The notes below the pieces were generated by a model. That model made no database searches, was not told where the DNA came from, and saw only the letters and a program-made list of their open reading frames with translations. A stretch of 64,000 nt of DNA. Origin: Oscillospiraceae bacterium. Its GTDB lineage: Bacteria > Bacillota > Clostridia > Oscillospirales > Ruminococcaceae. A program made the translations under genes and the position numbers. The DNA is taken from contig JAFTXQ010000014.1 in the NCBI GenBank assembly GCA_017461565.1, forward strand, positions 124,001 to 188,000, in the 5' to 3' direction. This document shows positions 1 to 8,566 of this stretch, piece by piece; position 1 is the stretch's first letter; each line of letters opens with the position of its first letter.

Positions 1-2150
1 TATGAGGTGCCGGTGTGTATCGAGGTCAGCCAGTCGCTGTTGAGACGGCACAGCAGGCGTGCGTCGATATATGCCTGCGGCAATGTAAGTATCGTCTGTC
101 CCTGATAGCAGCCTGACTGCGTAAGCTCCACAACCAGCGCAACATCGGGAGTGTCGGTTTCCGTAAGACAAAGCGGCAGCATCAGCGACATAGTGTTGCG
201 CTTGGGGAAATAAGACGGGATAGCAGTTTTATAGTTCCAGCGCACTCTTTTCCTTGCAAGCTCTATGGCATCCTTGATGCGGTTCTGTATGCGGATGAAC
301 AATCTGCTGTTATCCGTGATGAGTTCTTTAAGCTGATCGTAGATTTGACGTCTTGTATGCCTGTCGGAATGCTGTATGCTGCGGATGAGCTCTGCGGCCT
401 CGGGCGAGTCGTTGAGCTGATCTGAAAGGAACTTTACAGGCAGACGGTGAATATTGTCGATGATGATATGCTCGTAATCGGGGTGCAACGGCTTTTCAAG
501 ATCGAATATAAGATCGTCATTTTTTCTGATATAATGAGGAGGCTGTGGGAGCGGATTGAAGCAGTTGACAAGCTGCTTTCCGAGACCGCCTGAGGCAGCC
601 GTGCAGAAGCCTGCAAATTTCCACTTGGTCTCAAGTGCCGGTTCGTTAGGTACGAAGCAGGCGTAGATATCGTCGTAATGCTTATCTACAAGCCCGGTAT
701 TGAACGCTGAAAAGCTGCCGTCGGCGGATATACATATCTTATCTTCTTTTGTGAGCCTGTAAAAGGTATACTTGATATACTGTATCAGTATATGATTATC
801 CTTCGCATAGGAGTCTGCGAAATCCCACTCCTCCTGCACCGCCTTATCTGCCAGCTCGTTGAGGAACGACGACCAGCTGCCGAGAAATGCAAAGCTTTCA
901 AGCAGCTTTCCCGGGTAAACGGGTCTTGGCGTATTGGTTCGGCAGTTGGTATCTATATAGTTAAGATACCACGGCTTGCCGTCGTAGGTGCTTCGCTTGA
1001 GCGTAAGCTCAACAGGATCGCCGTTTTTCTTCAGATAACGGCAGGGGAAGAGCATTTTACCCTCATAGAAGCGTATTCCGCCATTGTTGCGTGCTGCTTC
1101 AAAATCCTCTGTCAAAGCAGTGCGTATGTCTTCAGTCGACGCTGTCTGACCCATGCTGCTGAGATGTGCCTGTATGATGGCAACGGGCTTTGGCGGGAGA
1201 TTGCAGAATTCCTCCAGCGGAAGCGTGGGTATGATGTTTTCGGGGGTGTCGGCTGCTTCGGCGGGCTGAACGGCGGGTTCCGAAGCCTCGTATATGTCGT
1301 CGCTGCGCCTGTGGAGAGTCACCATTATCTGCGGCACGCCGCCGAGCACCACGTCTGTCAGCTCAAGAAAGTCCATCTGTGCAAGGAGCTCTTTCATTTT
1401 ATAGCAACCGTATCGTGTGCGGTCGATATGATTATCGGTCAGCAGCTTGCTTATTGCTGCCATGTGCTGCGGCACATCGAACGGGAAGCTGGCGGACAGC
1501 AGCGCATATATCTCGTCCTTGTCGCTTATGCTTATCTCCTTGCGGACTGATGTGACGGCAGTGCTGCGTGGCGCAGCATCACAGAAGATTGCGGTTTTTT
1601 CAAATGAAAAATACAGGCTTTTTCCTCTGGGGCTGAGGTTTTTTGTGATTATGCCGTTTACAAGAAAACCGTCTGTACAGCAATCTATCGGGAAGGTGTA
1701 TCTTTCTGCAAAGAAATTGAGCGTATCGTTTTCCTTAGCTTCGGTGAAGCGTGCGTAGATCCGCTGCTTCATTTCCTGGACGGAAAGACCGTTGCCAAGC
1801 ACCTTTGTTAGCGCATAGAGCGACTGCTGCGACATCTCGATAATATCATCGTTAAGGAAAAGATTCGTACTGCCGAAGAAATTGTCGGCGGGATGCTCGC
1901 AGGAGCTGCATCTTGCGGCGCCGTTCCATTTTTTGATTATCACATAAGCTTCACCGCCCTCTGAAGGGTGCATTGAGAACGCCTCGGGGAAATCTGCGGC
2001 AAAGCTTTTAAAATCTGGATACCCGAGCGCCTGAAGCGAATATCCGTTTGTGGACAGCCACTCCGTTACCCTTGTCACTTTATATATTCCCATATCAGGG
2101 AACTGATTGAGTATACATCCGAATATCTCGGATTTTTTTTCATACGTCAA
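1..2150 (-). CDS. LOTUS (OST-HTH)-like plus DUF3825-like protein, 3' end cut by window
   Basis: A reverse-strand frame stays open from a TTG at 2150-2148 to the window edge (716 codons seen). The TTG follows AAAGGA by seven bases, and no ATG with a ribosome site lies nearby. The N-terminus (about residues 1-70) and a second stretch (about 220-300) look like tandem OST-HTH/LOTUS winged-helix units, with a YxxMKELL...FLEL pattern in the second. The C-terminal half, with LGSWSSFLNELADKA and FNTGLVDKHYDDIYACFVPN, matches my memory of DUF3825. LOTUS domains bind RNA in other proteins, so an RNA-related role is inferred. It is not a known phage gene. Family assignment is from pattern memory. Confidence 0.7.
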   Translation of the reverse strand, partial: MTYEKKSEIFGCILNQFPDMGIYKVTRVTEWLSTNGYSLQALGYPDFKSFAADFPEAFSMHPSEGGEAYVIIKKWNGAARCSSCEHPADNFFGSTNLFLNDDIIEMSQQSLYALTKVLGNGLSVQEMKQRIYARFTEAKENDTLNFFAERYTFPIDCCTDGFLVNGIITKNLSPRGKSLYFSFEKTAIFCDAAPRSTAVTSVRKEISISDKDEIYALLSASFPFDVPQHMAAISKLLTDNHIDRTRYGCYKMKELLAQMDFLELTDVVLGGVPQIMVTLHRRSDDIYEASEPAVQPAEAADTPENIIPTLPLEEFCNLPPKPVAIIQAHLSSMGQTASTEDIRTALTEDFEAARNNGGIRFYEGKMLFPCRYLKKNGDPVELTLKRSTYDGKPWYLNYIDTNCRTNTPRPVYPGKLLESFAFLGSWSSFLNELADKAVQEEWDFADSYAKDNHILIQYIKYTFYRLTKEDKICISADGSFSAFNTGLVDKHYDDIYACFVPNEPALETKWKFAGFCTAASGGLGKQLVNCFNPLPQPPHYIRKNDDLIFDLEKPLHPDYEHIIIDNIHRLPVKFLSDQLNDSPEAAELIRSIQHSDRHTRRQIYDQLKELITDNSRLFIRIQNRIKDAIELARKRVRWNYKTAIPSYFPKRNTMSLMLPLCLTETDTPDVALVVELTQSGCYQGQTILTLPQAYIDARLLCRLNSDWLTSIHTGTS

Positions 2151-2223
2151 AATATTATCCTTTCTCACACTGCGGTTAATCACTTGTATATTGTATTAAC
2201 CTGAACTCCTTAAAATACATCAA

Positions 2224-3225
2224 TTATTTTTCTGCTGTTTCGATCGTTTCGTGAACCTCTTCGGTCACATCCACAAGGTCCTCTATATAGTCCATGTCCT
2301 CAAGGTAGACGTAATTCACTTGTGCGGCAAGGTCTGACTCTGACCAGTCCTGCATGAACATTCCGTCAACATCGAGGCGGTAGCTGCTGAGGCGTCCCTC
2401 GCTTATGAACCTGAATTTTGTGACATGGATGCCGAGGAAGCGGTATCCGTCTATCACGGTTTTACATTCTGCTGCAAAATCATCGGGATCCTTATATGCT
2501 CCTGCAAACTCTACAGTTATCTCTACATTGTCGTCGGCGGAGAGAGACTCTATTCCTGATTTTCTTGCGTTGCCGTCGGGGTTAAGCTCCACTTTTACGT
2601 CTATCTCTGCGATATCTGCCGCATGGCGCAGCTCGTAATAGCCTTTTTCGTATATCTGTGCTGCGATAGAGCGGTTGTCGTATTCCTCACGGCTTTCCGT
2701 GTAGGAGCTGTTAAGCACTACTGCCATAGTACAGCAGCCTGCTATTATTACTGCGGAGATACATATTGCCGGGATATGTATGCGGAACTTTCTGCCTGAG
2801 ATAAGGTTGTAAACCAGCAGCTCGATACCGATGAGTATCGCTGCAACGGGTGACAGCTTAAGCGGCAGAAGGTAGTCGGGCGCATCCGAGAAAAAGCAGG
2901 TAAGTATCACAACGCCCATGAATATCAGTATAAGCGAGAGTGACAGTATTCCTGCGCCCTTGCGCACCACTCCGATGCAGAACTTTTCAAGTCCGCTTTC
3001 CTCCTGCTGTTGCGGACGCTTTGGCTGGGGCGCTTTCCGCTGGAGCATCTCGTCAAGTGCAGCCAATATATCACGGTCACGTGCTTCAAGCTCCTCCTGC
3101 TTTTTAAGTACGCTTTCCATGGGCGGGGCTTCAGCTGTATGCTCCGAAACAGGCTCAGCGGCAGGGGCAGGTGCTTTCAGAGCCTCCATCTCGTCGGGGG
3201 TAAGTATCTTTTCTTCTGTTGCCAT
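2224..3225 (-). CDS. Hypothetical membrane protein with acidic/Pro-rich cytosolic N-terminus
   Basis: This is a 333-residue protein. The start at 3225 is chosen because GGAGG lies eight bases upstream; an in-frame ATG 24 bases earlier has none. The first ~90 residues are charged and rich in Pro, Ala and Glu. Three hydrophobic helices follow at about residues 95-185 (GILSLSLILIFMGVVILTCF, then LSPVAAILIGIELLVYNLIS, then AICISAVIIAGCCTMAVVL). The remaining ~150 residues are soluble and probably extracellular or mixed alpha/beta. I do not recognise a family. It has a consensus promoter of its own and diverges from the phage portal gene. Confidence 0.8.
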   Translation of the reverse strand: MATEEKILTPDEMEALKAPAPAAEPVSEHTAEAPPMESVLKKQEELEARDRDILAALDEMLQRKAPQPKRPQQQEESGLEKFCIGVVRKGAGILSLSLILIFMGVVILTCFFSDAPDYLLPLKLSPVAAILIGIELLVYNLISGRKFRIHIPAICISAVIIAGCCTMAVVLNSSYTESREEYDNRSIAAQIYEKGYYELRHAADIAEIDVKVELNPDGNARKSGIESLSADDNVEITVEFAGAYKDPDDFAAECKTVIDGYRFLGIHVTKFRFISEGRLSSYRLDVDGMFMQDWSESDLAAQVNYVYLEDMDYIEDLVDVTEEVHETIETAEK

Positions 3226-3262
3226 TGTATTCCTCCTTTCAAATAACATTATTTCATTTTAT

Positions 3263-3291
3263 ATTATAGCAAAAAAGCACGGCTGTGTCAA
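3263..3291 (-). promoter_or_regulatory. Consensus sigma-A promoter of the 2224-3225 membrane protein gene
   Basis: On the reverse strand, TTGACA (3291-3286) and TATAAT (3268-3263) are separated by 17 bases. Both boxes match the consensus exactly. Confidence 0.75.
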
Positions 3292-3399
3292 TGGAACATC
3301 GTTTGTCATGCTGTGCTTTCAGGTCGATTTGTGATGTTTTTGCGCATTTGTTTCTTGTTGCAGTTTTTTTCATACAAAGGCGATATATCATTACGTCAG

Positions 3400-3438
3400 C
3401 GGAGGAGAGCTGCTCCTCCGTAACCGAATGAAAGGAGG
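3400..3438 (+). promoter_or_regulatory. Hairpin and Shine-Dalgarno ahead of the portal gene
   Basis: CGGAGGAG (3400-3407) can pair with CTCCTCCG (3413-3420), an 8-bp stem with a five-base loop. The ribosome site AAAGGAGG (3431-3438) follows. The 3' arm CTCCTCC could instead pair with that ribosome site, so two exclusive folds are possible. A regulatory role is inferred only from complementarity. Confidence 0.4.
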
Positions 3439-3446
3439 TAACGATA

Positions 3447-4805
3447 TTGAGTATCATCAACAGACTGTTCGGCAGGACAGCGCAGTCTAATGTCGCACAG
3501 CTTACGGGATACTATGCGGATGTTCAGCGCTGGGAGGATATCTACAACGGCGGCGGAGACTGGCGCTTCACACGTAAGGGCGGGCTTAATGGCGGCAGCC
3601 GCAGGGTGGCCTCGCTTGGAGCGGCCAAGGCGGTGTGTGCAGAGCTTTCAAGACTGTGCTTCACTGAAGGCTCTTCCGTGTGCAGCGCAGACCCCGAGAG
3701 CGAGAGCTTTATACGCAGTGTGCTTGAGGAGAACCGTTTCACAGAGCGTTTTCCTGCGTTCCTTGAGAGCGTATTTGCGCTTGGAGGCGGCGCTGTAAAG
3801 GTGTATTGGGACAACGGAGTTAAGCTCGATCTTGTGACGGCTGACTGCTTTGTGCCGACAGAGTGGGATGGGCGCCGTATAAACGGTGGCGCATTTGCTT
3901 CACGGATCTTCCGTGACGGCAGGTGCTATACTCTTGCGGAGACTCAGAGTCTTGACGGCGGCTCGCTGACGATAGAAAATCGCCTGTTTGACGAGAACGG
4001 TGCGCCGAAAAAGCTTTCCGAGGTGATTCAGGGGCTGCCCGAAAAAAGCGTTATAAAGGGGCTTGAAAAGCCGCTGTTCGTGTATTTCGGGACAGGTGCT
4101 TCAGGTGCTTCGCAGTGTAGGCTGCTGGGAGCCTCGGTGTTTGCAGGCGCTGTGGACACGCTGAAAAGTCTTGATCTTGTATTTGACAGCCTGAGCCGTG
4201 AATTTGTGCTGGGCAAAAAGAGGATCATAGTTCCCTACTATGCGGTGAGGGGCGAATACGACGAAAACGGAGACATCAGGAGGTATTTTGATGTCAACGA
4301 CGAGGTGTTTCAGGCAATGTCGGTGTCAGACACCGAGGATCTCAAGATCAGTGACAACACCGCAGAGCTGCGTGTTACGGAGCATACCGATGCGCTTTCG
4401 GCGCTGCTGGATATGCTGTGTATGCAGGTGGGGCTTTCTGAGGGAGCGTTGTCCTACAAGGATGGCACGATAAAAACTGCCGCAGAGGTAGTCAGCCGGA
4501 ACAGCCGCACCTATCGCACGCAGGCGTTTTACCGCAGCATGATTTCGGCTGGATTGTCAGAGGTGATGGAGCTTATCTGCATACTCGGAAAGATGGGTGG
4601 CAGGCTCAGAGACAGCGCCTCGGAAAAGGCGACAGTGATGTTTGCGGACGGGGCTGCGGAGGATGACGCATCAAGGATCGACAAGGCACTCAGGCTTTAC
4701 AGCGCAGGTGTGATCTCAAGGACCAGGGCGATATCGCAGATATACGGCGTTTCGCTTGAAGAAGCAGAAGGAATGGAAAGGACGGATTTCTATGGAGAAC
4801 AATAA
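3447..4805 (+). CDS. Phage portal protein (SPP1 gp6-like)
   Basis: This 452-residue protein resembles SPP1-type portal proteins, which form the dodecameric DNA channel at one capsid vertex and dock the terminase and head connectors. The TTG start follows AAAGGAGG by eight bases. N-terminal residues 14-35 (LTGYYADVQRWEDIYNGG), the central beta-rich region and the C-terminal helical part around GLSEGALSYKDGTIKTAAEV are typical of the family. Length is normal. It is the first gene of the phage-derived cassette, and its stop overlaps the next gene by 14 bases. No large or small terminase gene lies upstream, where one would be expected. Confidence 0.85.
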   Translation: MSIINRLFGRTAQSNVAQLTGYYADVQRWEDIYNGGGDWRFTRKGGLNGGSRRVASLGAAKAVCAELSRLCFTEGSSVCSADPESESFIRSVLEENRFTERFPAFLESVFALGGGAVKVYWDNGVKLDLVTADCFVPTEWDGRRINGGAFASRIFRDGRCYTLAETQSLDGGSLTIENRLFDENGAPKKLSEVIQGLPEKSVIKGLEKPLFVYFGTGASGASQCRLLGASVFAGAVDTLKSLDLVFDSLSREFVLGKKRIIVPYYAVRGEYDENGDIRRYFDVNDEVFQAMSVSDTEDLKISDNTAELRVTEHTDALSALLDMLCMQVGLSEGALSYKDGTIKTAAEVVSRNSRTYRTQAFYRSMISAGLSEVMELICILGKMGGRLRDSASEKATVMFADGAAEDDASRIDKALRLYSAGVISRTRAISQIYGVSLEEAEGMERTDFYGEQ

Positions 4806-5181
4806 TGTGACAGAGGTACAGACTCCCGAGACAGCGGTGCAGAATGTAATGCCCGAAGCTGCGCCTTCACTTGCGGAGCAGATAGTTGAGGCTACTGCTC
4901 CCGATGTGGAGTACAAGGCGCTTAAGGAGGCTTTGACAGAAGCAAGGACAAAGCTTGCACTGCTGCTTTGCGGTGTGGCAAAGGAAAAGCTTTCTGACGG
5001 TGCGAAGATCGCACTGGGTCTGGTTGCGGCAGGCATGGAGCCTGAGACCGCAGCGGCAAAGGCGGTAGAGGAATATCCTCATCTTAAGCTCGCTGTGCGT
5101 GAGGTGCCTAAATTTGCGGCGCAGGCAAGCGGAAGCGGTGATGGTTTTGCAGCGATAAAGAGCATTTTCGCTAAGAAGTAA
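4792..5181 (+). CDS. Small scaffold-like phage protein
   Basis: This is a 129-residue Ala/Glu-rich, mostly helical protein. The chosen ATG overlaps the portal stop. The position between portal and major capsid gene and the helical charged composition fit a capsid scaffold or assembly protein, but there is no diagnostic motif. Residues about 45-95 (EYKALKEALTEARTKLALLL onward) could form an amphipathic helix pair. The C-terminus is basic (SIFAKK), as scaffolds often are where they contact the shell. The role is an inference from place and shape. Confidence 0.6.
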   Translation: MENNNVTEVQTPETAVQNVMPEAAPSLAEQIVEATAPDVEYKALKEALTEARTKLALLLCGVAKEKLSDGAKIALGLVAAGMEPETAAAKAVEEYPHLKLAVREVPKFAAQASGSGDGFAAIKSIFAKK

Positions 5182-5348
5182 GCTTCATAGGTAATATGGG
5201 TGGGAGGCGGGTTTGATATAGATGTGGTATCCTGTGCAGTACGGTAGGTAACGGGCTTTCCGAGGTGAACAGCCGTCGACAGACAGGACTATCCGCAGAT
5301 GTCTGAATTATTGCTGAAATACGCTGTTATAACTATATAGTATATTGA

Positions 5349-5386
5349 AAGCCACTTTTGACGCTGTGTCAGAAGTGGCTTTTTGT
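5349..5386 (+). terminator. Intrinsic terminator after the portal/scaffold pair
   Basis: AAGCCACTT and AAGTGGCTT form a stem around GACGCTGTGTC, followed by TTTTTG. It would stop the portal transcript before it reaches the capsid gene. Confidence 0.8.
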
Positions 5387-5397
5387 TGTATGCGTCA

Positions 5398-5426
5398 TTG
5401 ACTTTGTTTGATGGTTCTGTTATAAT
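5398..5426 (+). promoter_or_regulatory. Promoter of the 5469 hypothetical gene
   Basis: TTGACT (5398-5403) and TATAAT (5421-5426) are spaced by 17 bases. Confidence 0.7.
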
Positions 5427-5468
5427 CAACATAGCAAAAATAAGAATTTTACGAGGGAGAGTGAATTT

Positions 5469-5780
5469 ATGAAAAAGGTATTACTCAGCCATGATGGCAA
5501 AATGAAGATGTATCTTGTACCCGATAATGTTGCAGATGACTTAAAAAAATATTGTATGGATTTTGGTTTCGATTGGATATTGAATAACCCTAATGCTCAA
5601 AAACTTCGTGTTGCCACTCCAAGCGGAGAGATTGGTTATATGTTTGGGGCACAGGATTTTATAGACTACTTGAATGACTTTATGTTTCCAAACCAAAAAT
5701 CCACATTGGTTGGTGAAATGGATTTTTATGATTATGAAATTCCAGAGGAATACAAGGATATTCCGTGGTTCAATTTTTAA
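5469..5780 (+). CDS. Hypothetical 103-residue protein
   Basis: This is a small acidic soluble protein with no signal peptide or membrane helix. It starts MKKVLLSHDGKMKMYLVPDN and ends with an acidic, aromatic tail. I do not recognise the family. It is more AT-rich than the phage genes on either side. With its own promoter upstream and a terminator downstream, it is a self-contained unit lodged inside the phage cassette. The ribosome site is GAGGGAG. Confidence 0.75.
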   Translation: MKKVLLSHDGKMKMYLVPDNVADDLKKYCMDFGFDWILNNPNAQKLRVATPSGEIGYMFGAQDFIDYLNDFMFPNQKSTLVGEMDFYDYEIPEEYKDIPWFNF

Positions 5781-5812
5781 GGAACAAATCCTGATTTATC
5801 TATAAGGTAACA

Positions 5813-5853
5813 AGATCCGGAGAAGTGATCATATCTTCTCCGGATCTTTCTTT
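5813..5853. terminator. Bidirectional terminator between the 5469 gene and the methyltransferase
   Basis: AGATCCGGAGAAG (5813-5825) pairs perfectly with CTTCTCCGGATCT (5835-5847). T-rich sequence follows on the plus strand. It sits between convergent genes and can serve both. Confidence 0.85.
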
Positions 5854-5889
5854 ATGACTATTCGCTGTACACTTGCGGCGTGTATAGTG

Positions 5890-6675
5890 TCATTTTCTTT
5901 TCAGCTCTGCCATGGCGGCGTAGTGTACTATATCGAACTCCTCGGGGGCGATGGAGCAGAGCAGTGCTTTGTGCTCCTTTTCCCACTCGGCTATCTCATC
6001 GGGTGCGAGCGAAGCGCCTACGCCTCGGCAGGCTTTTATCCTGCCATGCCAGCTTTCACGGGTGAAGCGGACGTTAAGGCGGTATTCCTCACTGTGGATA
6101 AGCTCAAAGCTGTCGTTGTAACAATCGGGGATAAAGATGGGGCGCATGGTCTCTCCGTGACCGCTCCAGGAGGGATTGTATCTCAGCACCAGCTTTTCGC
6201 TTTCGGAGGCTATCTTGTCCTCGTGGGGGAGCCACGCCATATACAGCACGAGTATACGTCCGTCGGGCTTGAGTATCCTGCGGAGGGTAGGCATTATCTG
6301 CTCGTGCTTAAAGTAGAAGAAGCACTGGCAGGCGGTTATCACATCGAATGACGCATCGGGGAAGTTGATTTCCTCGGCAGACATGGCGTGATACTTTATA
6401 TCCATCCCCTGTGACATCAGTTTTGCCTGTTCTATCTGGTTTTCAGAGATGTCCGTGGCGGTCCATTTTGCGCCGAAACGGTACATGTTTCTCGGAAGCA
6501 CTCCTGTGCCTGTGCCGAGGTCCAGAACTTTCTGCCCCTGTGTGCAAAGCCCTCTTTCAGTTATTCTGCGGTAGAATTCCTCGGGGTAGATGTCACGGTA
6601 CTTCGCATAGTCGGAGGAGGTGCGACCCCAGTCGAATGCCCTGCCTTTATCGATGTTGCGGTCGGTTATGTTCAT
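5890..6675 (-). CDS. Class I SAM-dependent methyltransferase
   Basis: This 261-residue protein has a Methyltransf_11-type fold. Motif I VLDLGTGTGVLPRNM is at about residues 47-61. The acidic loop TDISENQIEQA and the post-motif FDVITACQCFFYFKH are also visible. Small molecules are the usual targets of this group; the substrate is unknown. The start at 6675 is chosen because GAGGT precedes it; the longer frame lacks a ribosome site. It is transcribed against the phage genes from its own consensus promoter. It is unlikely to be part of the phage structural module. Confidence 0.85.
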   Translation of the reverse strand: MNITDRNIDKGRAFDWGRTSSDYAKYRDIYPEEFYRRITERGLCTQGQKVLDLGTGTGVLPRNMYRFGAKWTATDISENQIEQAKLMSQGMDIKYHAMSAEEINFPDASFDVITACQCFFYFKHEQIMPTLRRILKPDGRILVLYMAWLPHEDKIASESEKLVLRYNPSWSGHGETMRPIFIPDCYNDSFELIHSEEYRLNVRFTRESWHGRIKACRGVGASLAPDEIAEWEKEHKALLCSIAPEEFDIVHYAAMAELKRK

Positions 6676-6717
6676 TGATATTACCTCACTTATCGGATGA
6701 TGTCTGCGCTTACTGTG

Positions 6718-6746
6718 ATTATAACCTAAATCGTATTTTATGTCAA
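6718..6746 (-). promoter_or_regulatory. Consensus promoter of the methyltransferase gene
   Basis: On the reverse strand, TTGACA (6746-6741) and TATAAT (6723-6718) are separated by 17 bases. Confidence 0.75.
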
Positions 6747-6881
6747 TATCATCGACAGGAAGCCTTGCAGAAAAATGCAGTAAAGCGGAATTTATAATGT
6801 GCTTGCACGGGAGGGAAACTCCTGTGACGTGCACGAAGAAGCGGGGAGGACGCTCCCTTATTAACGAAAGGAGAAATCAAA

Positions 6882-7772
6882 ATGGCTAATACAATTGAAT
6901 ACGCAAAGCTTTTCCAGAAGGAGCTTGACAAGCAGATCCTGGAGGGTTCTACCTCAGGCTGGATGGAGGAGAACGCATCTCAGGTCATTTACAGCGGCGG
7001 TTCTGAGATCAAGATGCCCAAGATGTCGCTTCAGGGCCTGGGTACATATTCCAGAGATGATGGCTATGTGAACGGTGCTGTGACCTACTCTTTCGAGACA
7101 TTCACACTTACACAGGACAGAGGCAGACGCTTCCGAATCGACGCTATCGACGTTGATGAGAGCGGCTTCGGTCTTGCGGCGGCTAATGTCGCTTCCGAGT
7201 TCCAGCGTACAAAGGTCATCCCCGAGATCGACGCTTATCGTTATTCTAAGCTTGCATCCATGGCAGGCATCACCGAAACATACACTCCCGACAAGTCCAC
7301 TGTTATGAGCGATCTGCTTGATCAGCTCAGCCAGGTGCGTGACATCACAGGCGGCGAGGGAGAGGCTGTTATCATCATGTCCCGTCCCGTGTACGACAAG
7401 CTGATGCTTTCCAGCGAGCTGTCCTACTGCATCGACACTGCGCAGTTCTCTCAGGGCGAGGTGGATTTCACGGTCAAGACCATGAACGGCGTTCCTGTTA
7501 TCCCCGTGCCCTCCGCACGTATGAAGACCGCTTATGTGTTCTCCGCTGACGGTGAGGGTGGTTTCGCTCCCGCAGATGATGCTAAGGATATTAACTGGCT
7601 TATCTGCCCCAAGAGTGCACCTGTCGCAGTTTCCAAGACGGATAATGTGAAGATCATTACTCCCGAGTTGAATCAGTTTGCCGATGCGTGGGATGTGGAT
7701 TACAGAAAGTATCACGATCTTTTCGTTCCCGATAATAAGAAGGCTGCTATCGCCGTTTCAGTGTCTGAATAA
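6882..7772 (+). CDS. Phage major capsid protein (HK97-fold type)
   Basis: This 296-residue protein is the likely shell subunit. The N-terminus (MANTIEYAKLFQKELDKQIL) is the N-arm seen in many Firmicutes phage coat proteins. The middle has the EGEAVIIMSRPVYDKLM and TMNGVPVIPVPSARMKTAYV strands expected of an HK97-fold P-domain. The C-terminus holds the RKYHDLFV signature of this coat subgroup. AAAGGAG precedes the start. No capsid protease is adjacent. Its codon use (TCC, CCC, ATC, GAG, AAG) looks like that of the ribosomal and efp genes in this window and unlike the flanking phage genes, which hints at high expression. Confidence 0.85.
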   Translation: MANTIEYAKLFQKELDKQILEGSTSGWMEENASQVIYSGGSEIKMPKMSLQGLGTYSRDDGYVNGAVTYSFETFTLTQDRGRRFRIDAIDVDESGFGLAAANVASEFQRTKVIPEIDAYRYSKLASMAGITETYTPDKSTVMSDLLDQLSQVRDITGGEGEAVIIMSRPVYDKLMLSSELSYCIDTAQFSQGEVDFTVKTMNGVPVIPVPSARMKTAYVFSADGEGGFAPADDAKDINWLICPKSAPVAVSKTDNVKIITPELNQFADAWDVDYRKYHDLFVPDNKKAAIAVSVSE

Positions 7773-7817
7773 TTGAATTTGGGGGTAAGCGACGGGAGCT
7801 TGTGAAAGGAGAAAGCT

Positions 7818-8186
7818 ATGATCATTACCGCAGAGGAATATCGTGAAATGGGGTTTACTGCCGAAGATGACTCGCTCCTGGAAAGTTGCCTGCAAAGAGC
7901 TGAGTACACACTCATGGGGCTTACCGAGGGCAGAATTAAGTCTGCCCTTGCGGCAGGCGGTATGGCGGCAGATTATGTAAGACAGGCAGCAGGTTTTCAG
8001 ACCAACAAGCTTGTAAAAGAACAGCAGCTTGGCGGCGGAAGCCATTCCGAAAGGGTCGCAATTGGCGATTATTCATATTCTGTCAGTGACAGCGACGCCT
8101 GTGACGCTGTTTATGACATGAGTATGCAGGCGATACGTCTGCTAAAAGCAGCCGGCTGCCTCTTTGGGGGTAGGGAGGTGCTTTAA
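7818..8186 (+). CDS. Phage head-tail connector (adaptor) protein
   Basis: This is a 122-residue helical protein directly after the capsid gene, the usual place of a gp15/gp6-like adaptor that binds under the portal ring. The pattern ITAEEYREMGF then LLESCLQRAEYTLMGLT and the late ALRLL-like helix (SMQAIRLLKAAG) fit that family. A strong AAAGGAG site precedes it. The stop overlaps the next ATG by one base. Confidence 0.7.
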   Translation: MIITAEEYREMGFTAEDDSLLESCLQRAEYTLMGLTEGRIKSALAAGGMAADYVRQAAGFQTNKLVKEQQLGGGSHSERVAIGDYSYSVSDSDACDAVYDMSMQAIRLLKAAGCLFGGREVL

Positions 8187-8509
8187 TGACAATAAGACCT
8201 ATTCCGTCATCGCTTCTTAATGATACGGTCGTGCTGATGATACCTTCCGCAAGTGGATATATTTCACATGACATATCATCGGTCCGTGTCGTCAGGAGCT
8301 CAAAAGTCAGCGAGTATTCTGCTGTCAGGGTACGAGACAGCTCTGTTATAACAGTGTATTACGACTGTACTGTTTCAAAGCCGACAGGCATGGCGTTTTC
8401 GGCAGGTATGCTTATCGTATTTGACGGCGTAAGGTATGAGCTGCTCTCGGCTGAAGAATTTAAAGCGGAAGCACCGCACCATATCAGATTGACGGCAAAG
8501 AAAGTATAA
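8186..8509 (+). CDS. Putative minor capsid / head-closure protein
   Basis: This is a 107-residue beta-rich protein (RPIPSSLLNDTVVLMIPSAS at the start, LIVFDGVRYELLSAEEF later). Its order after the adaptor, its size and the beta-barrel character fit the putative minor capsid (stopper-like) proteins of Firmicutes siphophages. It is translationally coupled to the adaptor. The exact family is not certain. Confidence 0.65.
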   Translation: MTIRPIPSSLLNDTVVLMIPSASGYISHDISSVRVVRSSKVSEYSAVRVRDSSVITVYYDCTVSKPTGMAFSAGMLIVFDGVRYELLSAEEFKAEAPHHIRLTAKKV

Positions 8510-8566
8510 CGGCAGTACCGCCGTGCGGCTGAGCTGCACGGCGGTGTTTTGCGGAAAGGAGCTATC

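Noticed and set aside
792-1550. Long forward open frame opposite the LOTUS/DUF3825-like gene
   Set aside because: It is antisense to a 716-codon frame with protein-like composition and recognisable domains, and it has no ribosome site.
6882-7772. Encapsulin instead of phage major capsid
   Set aside because: Portal and connector genes in the same cassette make a phage-type capsid more likely, and no cargo enzyme with a targeting tail is beside it.
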